Position numbers and translations under genes: made by a program. Below, piece after piece: positions 56,601 to 64,000 of a stretch of DNA of 64,000 bases; position 1 is the first letter of the stretch, and the number at the start of each line of letters is the position of its first letter. Source of the DNA: Streptomonospora litoralis (GTDB lineage Bacteria; Actinomycetota; Actinomycetes; Streptosporangiales; Streptosporangiaceae); contig NZ_CP036455.1 of assembly GCF_004323735.1 (NCBI RefSeq), positions 3,219,101 to 3,283,100 on the forward strand, given 5' to 3'. The notes under the pieces are model-generated. The model was not told where the DNA came from, ran no database searches, and saw only the letters and a list, made by a program, of their open reading frames with translations.

Positions 56601-59600
56601 AGCACCCGCAGACCCGCCACCGCCTCCGGACGCTCCTCCACCAGCGCACGCCACAACGTCGGTGTGGCCTGCATGATCGAGGCCCCCGACGCGGCCAGCA
56701 GATCCGCCAGCGCCGCCGGGTCGCGCACCGCGTCCCGATCGGCCACCACCACCGACGCCCCCGCCAGCAGCGGCAGATACAACTCCAGCGCCGAGATGTC
56801 GAAGCCGACCGTGGTCACCGCCAGCAACCGCTCCCCCGCCCCCAGCGGGAACCGCCCGCCCATATCCGCCAGGAAGTTCACCAGCGCGCCCTGCGAAACC
56901 ACCACACCCTTCGGCCGCCCCGTCGAACCCGACGTGTAGAGCATGTAGGCGGCGTTGTCCGCGGAAACGGAAGCGCCGGCGGCACGCGCGGCGTCCGCGT
57001 CCTCCATGGCGTCCGGCCACGTCGCCGGATCGTCCACCAGCACGCGCCGCGGACCGCCGCCGGGCAGCCGGGCACCCGTCACGGTGTCGGTGACCAGCAG
57101 CGCGGCACCGGAGTCGGCCAGCATGTAGGCGATCCGCTCGGCCGGGAACTCCGGGTCCAACGGCAGGTACGCCGCACCCGCACGCCCCACCGCCACCAGC
57201 GCCGCCACCAGCTCCACCGACCGCGGCAGCGCCACCGCCACCACCGACTCCGGCCCCGCACCGGCCGCACCCAGCCGCGCGGCCAGCGCGTCGGCGCGCT
57301 CCAGCAACCCGGCATAGGTCAGCGACTCCCCGCCCGCGACCACGGCGGTCCGCTCGGGGTGGTCGGCGGCCGCGCGGGCGATGCGCTCGGGCAGCGGCGG
57401 GCCGTCGACGGCGCGCTCGGTGGCGTTGGCGCGCGCCGGCATGCGCCGCTCGTCGCCGGTGCGCACGTCGATCCCGGACACGGGCCGCGCGGTGTCGGCG
57501 GTCAGCGCCTCCAGCACCAGGTGGAGCCGCTCGACCAGCCGTTCGGCCGTGGCCCGGTCGAAGCGCGCGGTGGCGTAGCGCAGCGTGCCCGCCAGTCCCG
57601 CGGTTCCGGGCCGCTCGGCGAAGGTGAACTCCAGGTCCAGCTTGGCCGCGCGCATGTCCACCGGGTGGACGGTGGAGTCGGTGCCCAGCAGTGCGGAGCG
57701 GTCGGGGTCGCGCTGGTAGGTGAGCATGACCTGGAACAGGGGGTGGCGCGCCGTCGAGCGGGCCGGGTCGCTCTCCTGCACGACGCGGTCGAAGGGCGCG
57801 TCGGCGTTGGCGAAGGCCGCGACGTCGGCCGCGCGCACACGCGCCAGCAGCTCGGCGGTGCTCGGCGCGCCGGAGAGGTCGGTGCGCAGCGCGAGCATGT
57901 TCAGGAACATGCCGATGGTGTCGTGCACCGCGGTGTCGTCGCGGTTGGCGGCGGGTGTGCCGATGCAGATGTCGTCTCCGGCGCCCATGCGGTGCAGCAG
58001 CACGGCCACCGCGCTCTGCAGCGCCATGAATACGGTGACTCCGTGCTCCTCCGCCAGCGCCAGGACCGCGCTGTGCTCGGCGGAGCCGAGGGCGAACTCC
58101 ACGGCGGCGCCCGCGCCGTCGTGGGCCGCGGGGCGCGGCCGGTCTGCGGGCAGGTCGAGCTCGGCGGGGATGCCGGCCAAGGCGTCGCGCCAGAAGGCGA
58201 GTTGGCGGCTCATCGGGCTCGCGGGGTCGTCGGCGGAACCCAGCCAGTCGCGCTGCCAGGCCGCGAAGTCGCCGTAGTCGACTTCCAGCGGCGGCCACTC
58301 GGGAGCGCGCCCGGCGCGCCGGGCGGCGTAGGCGGTGTCCAGGTCGCGGGTGAAGGGCTCCTCGGACCACTCGTCGGTGGCGATGTGCGGGAAGGCGAGG
58401 GCGAGGACGGCGTCCTCGGGCGAGGTCCGCAGCAGCGCGGCGCGCACCGCCACGTCGGATGCGAGGTCGAAGGGGCGGTGCAGCACTTCGCGGAGGCGGT
58501 CGGGCAGGTCGCCGACGGCGACGTCGCGGACTTCGAGCAGGTCGCCAAGGCGCTCGGCGGGCAGCACGCGCTGCCGCGCGGCGGTGCCGGTGCCGTCGCC
58601 CTCGGTGTAGACGGTGCACAGGATCGCGTGGCGCAGCACGACGTCGCGCAGCGCGGCCGCCAGCGCGCCGGCGTCGACAGCGCCGCGCAGCCGGAAGGCC
58701 AGCGGCACGTTGTAGGCGGCGCCGGGTCCCTGCAGCCGGTCCAGGAACCACATCCGCTCCTGGGCGTAGGACAGCGGGGCGGGCGAACGGGGGTCGGCGC
58801 GGCGGGTGAGCGGCGGCCGTGCAGCGGAGCGGCGTTGCAGCAGGGCGGCGAGCGCGGCGGGGGCGGGCGCGTCGAAGACGTCGCGCACGCGCGCCTCGAC
58901 GCCCAGTTCGGCGCGGATGCGGTTGACCGTTCGGGTGGCGAGCAGGGAGTGCCCGCCCAGAGCGAAGAAGTCGTCGCCGCCGCCGACGGCGCCGAGCCCC
59001 AGCACCTCGGCCACAATGGCGCGCAGGCGCGCTTCGAACGGGCCGGCCGGGGTGTCGGTCTTGCCGGTCGCGGCGACGGCGGGTGCGGGCAGGGCGGCGC
59101 GGTCGATCTTGCCGTTGGCGGTCTGCGGGAACTCGGCCAGCACGACGACGGCGGCGGGCACCATGTAGTCGGGCAGGCGCCGGGCCAAGGCCGTGCGCAG
59201 CGCGGCGGGGTCGGGCGCGGCGCCGGGGACGGGGCGCAGGTAGCCGACGATGCGGGCTTCGCCGGGCGTGTCCTCGCGGGCGGCGGCCACGGCGTGGGCG
59301 ACGCCGTCCGCGTCTGCGAGGGCGCTCTCGATCTCGCCGAGCTCGATGCGGAAACCGCGCACCTTGACCTGGAAGTCGGAGCGGCCGACGTATTCCAGCG
59401 ATCCGTCGCGGCCCCACCGCACCAGGTCGCCGGTGCGGTACATGCGGGTTCCGGGCGGGCCGAACGGGTCGGCGACGAACCGCTCGGCGGACAGCCCGGC
59501 GCGGTTCCGGTAACCGCGGGCCAGCCCCGACCCGGCGATGTAGAGTTCGCCGGTCGCTCCCGCGGGCACCGGGCGCAGCGCGGAGTCCAGGACGCGGAGC

Positions 59601-62035
59601 CGGGTGTTGGCGATGGGGGTGCCGATGGCGGCGGGTTCGGCGGCCGGGCGTTCCGGACGCGCCGCGACAGGGGCGGCGGTGGACCAGATGGTGGTTTCGG
59701 TGGGGCCGTACAGGTTGACCACCTCCACCGCCCGCTCGGCCAGCGACGCGGCCAACCGCTCGGGCAGCGCCTCACCGCCCACCAGCACCCGCAGACCCGC
59801 CACCGCCTCCGGACGCTCCTCCACCAGCGCACGCCACAACGTCGGTGTGGCCTGCATGATCGAGGCCCCCGACGCGGCCAGCAGATCCGCCAGCGCCGCC
59901 GGGTCGCGCACCGCGTCCCGATCGGCCACCACCACCGACGCCCCCGCCAGCAGCGGCAGATACAACTCCAGCGCCGAGATGTCGAAGCCGACCGTGGTCA
60001 CCGCCAGCAACCGCTCCCCCGCCCCCAGCGGGAACCGCCCGCCCATATCCGCCAGGAAGTTCACCAGCGCGCCCTGCGAAACCACCACACCCTTCGGCCG
60101 CCCCGTCGAACCCGACGTGTAGAGCATGTAGGCGGCGCGGTCGGCGACCGGCACATCCGCTTCGGCCCGGTGGCCGCGCGCGGGTTCGGGCGCCGGGTCG
60201 GCCGCGGGCCGGGACGGGACGATGCGGGGCGGCCCCTCCGGCATCCGGGGCCCCGTCACGGTGTCGGTGACCAGCAGCGCGGCACCGGAGTCGGCCAGCA
60301 TGTAGGCGATCCGCTCGGCCGGGAACTCCGGGTCCAACGGCAGGTACGCCGCACCCGCACGCCCCACCGCCACCAGCGCCACCACCAGCTCCACCGACCG
60401 CGGCAGCGCCACCGCCACCACCGACTCCGGCCCCGCACCGGCCGCACGCAACCGCACGGCCAACGCGTCCGCGCGCGCCAGCAGCTCCCCGTAGCTCAGC
60501 GACGCGTTTCCCGCTGTGACGGCGACGGCGTCGGGTGTGCGGCGGGCCTGGTCAGCGACGAGGTCGGTCACCCCGGCCGCGGGCGGCTCGGTGGCGGGAC
60601 CGGCGGCCGCAGCGGGCACCGCGTCGTCCCCGGCGATGTCGAGGGTGCCCAGCCTGCTACGCGCGGCCTCTTCGCCCCCGGCGGCGATCGCGCCGAGGAG
60701 GCGGCGGAACTCCGCCAGCAGCTCCGCCAGGCCGTCGGCGGTGTAGCGGGCGGCGTTGCCGTTCAGCTCGAAGCGCAGCCCGCCGCTCGCGGTGTCGCGG
60801 TAGACCGAGAGCGACACGTCGTCGACCGGCCCCTCCGACAGTGTGCGGGGGGTGCCGGCCACACCGGCGAAGTCCAGGTCGTAGTCGAACGCCTTGATGT
60901 TGATCATGGGGCCGTGCAGCGCTGCGCCGCGGCCCACCAGGCCCAGGTCGCGGCGCACGTCCTCGGCGCGGTAGCGCTGGTGGGCGCGCAGTTCGCGCAG
61001 CCGGGCGGTGGTGTGGGCGAGCAGGTCGCCGACGGTGTCGGCGGCGCTCAGCCCCAGCCGCAGCGGCAGCACATTGACCACCATGGCAGGGGTGCGCAGG
61101 GCGGCCGAGCCCAAGCGGCCCATCGCGGGCATCCCCAGCACGACGTCGCGGGCGCCGGTGCGGCGATGCACGTAGCAGCCGTAGGCGGCGATGACGGTCT
61201 CCGCCCAGCTCGCACCGGTCGCCTTGCCCAGCTCGGCCAGGCGCTCGGCGGTGGCGGCGTCCAGCGCACCGGACGCGGTGACCACCGCCGCGGAGGGCGC
61301 GGGCGGCGCGTCGCTCAGCTGTACCGGCTCGGGGCGGTCGGCCAGCAGCGCGCTCCAGTAGTCGCGGTCCGCGGCGCGGCGGTCGGAGGCGGCGTAGTCC
61401 TCCTCGTCGCCCACGACAGCGGCGAGGTCGCCGAACCGGCGCTCGGGTGCCCGGTCGGCGGCCAGCGCGGTGTAGACCTCGGCGACGCGGCGGGTGAAGG
61501 TGGTGATGGCGTAGGCGTCGGCGACGATGTGGTGGTAGCGCTGGAACCACAGGTGGTGGTCGTCGCCGGTGCGGTAGAGCACGAAGCGGTACAGCGGCCC
61601 GGAGGCCGGGTCCACGGGCGCGGCCATGTCGGCGCGCATCAGCGCCAGCGCGGCCGCCCGCGGGTCCGCACAGCCGCGCAGGTCGGCCTCCTCCAGCAGC
61701 GGCGCGTCCCAGGGCGGGGCGGGGTGGAGGACCTGGTACGGCTCCTCGCCCGCGCCCGCGCGGCCCGCCTGGTCGCCGCCCCGCCCCGGCGCACCGTCTC
61801 GGACGAGGATGCGCAGCGTATCGGTCTCGGCGACCGCGTGCTCCAGGGCACCGCGCAGCCGCGCGGCGTCCACGCCGCCGGGCAGGTCGATGTACTGGCC
61901 GACGTTGAAGCGCCCCGCGGCCGGATCGACGGAGTCGTCGCCGTCGGCGGCGACGTGGTGGGCGTAGTAGACCCCGCGCTGGGCGCCGGTGAGTGCCAGG
62001 GACACGGGTGTGCCGAGGGTGCGGGTGTCGTTCAT
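47639..62035 (-). CDS. Siderophore NRPS, modules 1-4 with epimerase (Cstart-A-T-C-A-T-C-A-T-C-A-T-E)
   Basis: A 4798-residue synthetase. The first domain (1-440) resembles the EntF starter C domain, with [49 protein letters not shown] and [14 protein letters not shown] and T domains: A1 470-970, T1 near 1020, A2 1530-2030, T2 near 2085, A3 2590-3100, T3 near 3163, A4 3670-4165, T4 near 4237 (LGGDS). E spans 4280-4760 ([10 protein letters not shown]). Specificity codes read by eye are DILQLGLIWK for A1 and A2 (the known Gly code) and DVWHFSLVDK for A3 and A4 (the known Ser code). The predicted product segment is aryl-Gly-Gly-Ser-D-Ser. C2-C4 carry HHxxxDE rather than HHxxxDG, and C2 has Pro for the first His. 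The ATG at 62035 lacks a clear ribosome binding site. Confidence 0.95.
49652..50395. repeat. Ser A-domain duplicated DNA block (copy in module 4)
   Basis: 744 bp read as identical to 52865-53608 (offset 3213), covering the specificity region through the A8-A10 part of the adenylation domain. Near-identity resumes after about 20 divergent bases and continues through the A3 motif. Confidence 0.85.
52865..53608. repeat. Ser A-domain duplicated DNA block (copy in module 3)
   Basis: Partner of 49652-50395. The flanking parts of the two modules diverge normally, so the block has been homogenised or recently copied. Confidence 0.85.
56489..56954. repeat. Gly A-domain duplicated DNA block (copy in module 2)
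   Basis: 466 bp identical to 59672-60137 (offset 3183), spanning the A3 to A5 motifs with the specificity pocket. A second near-identical stretch begins near 57075 and 60250. Confidence 0.85.
59672..60137. repeat. Gly A-domain duplicated DNA block (copy in module 1)
   Basis: Partner of 56489-56954 within the same NRPS gene. Confidence 0.85.
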
Positions 62036-62137
62036 GGGGTGCGCCGCTTTCGGATGCGTGGTGGATGCGTGACGATGTCCGGGAAGGCCCGGCGCCCGCG
62101 GGCGCCGGCCGGGTGGTGTGGGTGGGGGCGGGCTTGC

Positions 62138-63646
62138 TCAGGCGCCTTCGGCGGCCGGTTCGGCCCAGCGGCGGCCGTCGGCCGAGGGCACCAGGCCGCC
62201 GTCCAGCAGCGGCGGCTCGGCGGTGGCCGGGCCGCTGACCCCGCGCCGCTGGATCCGGTTCATCTCCGACATGACGCCGGAGACGACCGGCGCCCGGAAC
62301 AGCTCGGTCATCCGCTCGCCGCTCGGCGTGCGCGCCGCGCCGGTGCGCTGCACGGCGTGGGACAGGTCGGCGGAGGCCGAGGTGAAGCGCTCGGCGGCGG
62401 TGCGGGTGTCGGCGCCCACCAGCGCCGACTCCGCGGAGGCGGCCCCGGCGACCAGGGTGGCGAAGGCCTCCATGTCCCCGGATTGCATGTTGGTGACCTT
62501 GCGGGCCTTCCAGAAGTAGGACTCTTCGCGCTGCCGCATGTCGTAGAAGGCGGCGAGGAACTCGTAGAAGACGGCGTACTCCCGCCGGTAGCGCCCCTCG
62601 AACTCGCCGAAGGCGCGGTCCTCGCTCAGCTCTTCGGCCAGCACGCTGTTGATCGAGCGGGCCGCGAGGAGCCCGCTGTAGGTGGCCAGGTGCACGCCGG
62701 TGGAGAAGACGGGGTCGATGAAGCAGGCGGCATCGCCGATCAGCGTGATTCCGGGCGCCCAGAACCGCGTGCCCGCGTAGGAGTAGTCGCGGCGCACGCG
62801 GACGCTGCCGTAGGTGCCCTCGGTGACGCGTTCGGCGTCGCCGAGCAGGTCCCGCACGATCCCGCAGCGCCGGATGGACTCGCGCAGTGTCCCCTCGCGG
62901 TCGGCCTGGATGCGCCCGGCCTGGTCGCGGTTGAGGACCGCGCCGACGCTGGTGAGGTCGTCGCGAAGCGGGATGTACCACAGCCAGCCCTCGTCGAAGG
63001 CGGCGCAGAGGATGTTGCCGGCGTCGGGTTCGGGCAACCGGCCGCCGCCGGCGAAGTAGCCGAAGACCGCGAGGTTCTGGAAGAACTCGGAGTACTGCCG
63101 GGTGCCGCCGGCGGCCGCGTGCAGCCGGCCGGTGCTGCCGGAGGCGTCGGCGACGTGGGCGGCGGCGAGTTCGCGCCGCTCGCCCGCCGGGTCGGTGTAG
63201 ACGACGCCGGTGACCCGCTCCCCCGTGGTGACGGCCTCCAGCGCGGACGACTCCTCGCGCACGTCGACGCCGTGGCGGGCGGCGTTGCGCAGCAGGATGT
63301 CGTCGAAGGTCATCCGGTCGACCTGGTAGGCATACGAGGTCGGCCCGGACAGCTCCGGTGACAGCGCGAACAGGAAGTTCCACGGGTCGGGGCTGGTCCC
63401 CCACCGGAAGCTGCCGCCGCGCTTGGCGGTGAACCCGGCGCGGCGGATCTCCTCGTCGACGCCGAGCAGGCGGCACACGCCGTGCACGGTTGCCGGCAGC
63501 AGTGACTCGCCGATCTGGTAACGGGGGAAGCGCTGCTTCTCCAGCAGCACCACCCGGTGCCCCTGGTCGGCGATCAGGGTGGCGGCGGTGGAGCCGGCGG
63601 GGCCGCCTCCGACGACGATGACATCGAATTCCTCTGGGGCGCTCAT
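62138..63646 (-). CDS. Flavin-dependent halogenase, variant B (carrier-protein-bound aryl substrate type)
   Basis: A 502-residue FAD-dependent halogenase-family protein. The GxGxxG motif is GGGPAGST (13-20). The halogenase hallmark WxWxIP is present as Trp221-Leu-Trp223-Tyr-Ile225-Pro226, and Lys75 in FTAKRGGSFRWG matches the catalytic lysine position. The GDAACFIDPVFSTGVHLA segment and helical C-terminal extension (residues 330-500) fit the variant-B group such as PltA and CndH, which halogenate phenols or pyrroles held on carrier proteins. The ATG at 63646 has AGGAG 8 nt upstream. It lies between the aryl carrier protein gene and the NRPS with the aryl-type starter domain, so its likely substrate is the carrier-bound aryl cap (inference). 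A flavin reductase is not present nearby. Confidence 0.88.
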   Translation of the reverse strand: MSAPEEFDVIVVGGGPAGSTAATLIADQGHRVVLLEKQRFPRYQIGESLLPATVHGVCRLLGVDEEIRRAGFTAKRGGSFRWGTSPDPWNFLFALSPELSGPTSYAYQVDRMTFDDILLRNAARHGVDVREESSALEAVTTGERVTGVVYTDPAGERRELAAAHVADASGSTGRLHAAAGGTRQYSEFFQNLAVFGYFAGGGRLPEPDAGNILCAAFDEGWLWYIPLRDDLTSVGAVLNRDQAGRIQADREGTLRESIRRCGIVRDLLGDAERVTEGTYGSVRVRRDYSYAGTRFWAPGITLIGDAACFIDPVFSTGVHLATYSGLLAARSINSVLAEELSEDRAFGEFEGRYRREYAVFYEFLAAFYDMRQREESYFWKARKVTNMQSGDMEAFATLVAGAASAESALVGADTRTAAERFTSASADLSHAVQRTGAARTPSGERMTELFRAPVVSGVMSEMNRIQRRGVSGPATAEPPLLDGGLVPSADGRRWAEPAAEGA

Positions 63647-63692
63647 GTTCGCGGCTCCTGGCGTGGGTGGCGGTTCCGGGGGAGGGGGGTGC

Positions 63693-63944
63693 TCAGTCGT
63701 CCAGCAGCAGGCGGGTCCAGGCCGCGACGCTGGGTTCCTCGGCCAGCGTGATGAAGTCGGTCTCGACGCCCGCCTTGCGCCAGCTCTCGACGAGGCTCAT
63801 CAGCCGGATGGAGTCCATGCCGCGGTCGAGCAGGTCGTCGTGCTCGCCCAGCGCACCGGCGGGTTCGCCCAGAACCTGCTCGACGTCGGCGCGGATGCGC
63901 CGGGCGGTCAGCTCGCCCTCGGAGGCGGCGGGGTTGTCGGACAC
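63693..63944 (-). CDS. Stand-alone aryl carrier protein
   Basis: An 83-residue carrier protein with the phosphopantetheine serine Ser45 in DDLLDRGMDSIRLMSLVESW. The following segment WRKAGVETDFITLAEEPSVAAWTRLL is characteristic of the aryl carrier domain of EntB/DhbB (compare the DFxxLAxxPxxxAW pattern), not of peptidyl carriers. In EntB the domain is fused to an isochorismatase; here it stands alone. It would carry a salicylate- or 2,3-dihydroxybenzoate-like acid loaded by an external AMP ligase and deliver it to the starter C domain of the NRPS at 62035. The GTG at 63944 has GGAGAA upstream. It is the first gene of the visible operon, with the halogenase 46 bp downstream. Confidence 0.88.
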   Translation of the reverse strand: MSDNPAASEGELTARRIRADVEQVLGEPAGALGEHDDLLDRGMDSIRLMSLVESWRKAGVETDFITLAEEPSVAAWTRLLLDD

Positions 63945-64000
63945 GGTGGTGTTCTCCGTTCTGCTCGGGTTCGGGACGGGTTTGCGGCCGCTTTCGGCAG
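63945..64000. other. Right edge of window
   Basis: Only 56 bp upstream of the aryl carrier gene are visible. They contain its ribosome binding site and no recognisable iron box. The operon promoter or further upstream genes lie beyond the window. Confidence 0.4.

Noticed and set aside
49652-60137. Identical NRPS blocks as insertion sequences or an assembly error
   Set aside because: They are in-frame parts of adenylation domains with correct motifs; homogenisation of modules explains them better, though assembly collapse remains a check.
51134-63361. 4075-codon open frame on the + strand opposite the NRPS
   Set aside because: An artefact of very high third-position GC in the antisense frame; composition is Arg/Gly/His/Gln-rich and no domain is recognisable.

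Overview
The window is about 73% GC with strong third-position G/C bias, many GTG starts, and typical actinobacterial content: a DnaE1-type polymerase, NarL-type two-component systems, MbtH, and IdeR/DmdR-like iron boxes. A filamentous actinomycete is likely. A Nocardiopsaceae-like origin is only a guess from general gene content. No tRNA, rRNA, CRISPR array, insertion sequence or phage gene was seen.

Layout. From 1 to 23.6 kb the genes are mostly housekeeping or ordinary accessory: the 3' part of a degenerate RecD2-like helicase, an SDR, fabI and fabG, a glutathionyl-hydroquinone-reductase-like enzyme, a phosphotransferase, dnaE, a DUF421 membrane protein, a TetR regulator, a two-component system next to a MacB/FtsX-type ABC transporter, a drug exporter, a short FAD/NAD(P)-binding protein, a polyprenol-phosphate mannosyltransferase-like protein, a DeoR regulator and an Sfp-type phosphopantetheinyl transferase (22.8-23.6 kb).

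From 24.0 to 27.8 kb lies a compact locus that looks like an unclassified RiPP-type system. It has a prolyl-oligopeptidase-family peptidase, a 37-codon acidic precursor-like peptide gene with a good ribosome binding site, and a JmjC/ROX-type Fe(II)/2-oxoglutarate oxygenase with an intact metal triad.

From 28.0 kb to the right edge the dominant theme is iron. There is a FhuF-like ferric-siderophore reductase, a siderophore-interacting flavoprotein, two EntS-like exporters, an MbtH protein, an MbtK/AlcB-type acyltransferase and a siderophore-binding lipoprotein. Then come two giant NRPS genes (39984-62035), a variant-B flavin halogenase and a free-standing aryl carrier protein. Four iron-box-like 19-mers precede fhuF, the SIP gene, mbtH and the binding-protein gene. 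Reading the adenylation domains by eye gives Gly-Gly-Ser-Ser for the first synthetase, which ends in an epimerase. Two residues of the second synthetase could not be assigned, and it ends in a thioesterase. The starter condensation domain resembles that of EntF. The model is therefore an aryl-capped, possibly halogenated, hexapeptide siderophore: aryl-Gly-Gly-Ser-D-Ser-X5-X6. Aryl acid biosynthesis and activation, an ornithine/lysine N-hydroxylase and the uptake permeases are not in this window.

Small items of note are a cationic 44-residue amphipathic peptide gene (32515-32649), an 8-codon leader ORF overlapping an MFS start codon (31738-31764), paired 14-bp palindromes between the two-component and ABC operons, and large DNA-identical blocks inside the NRPS adenylation domains.
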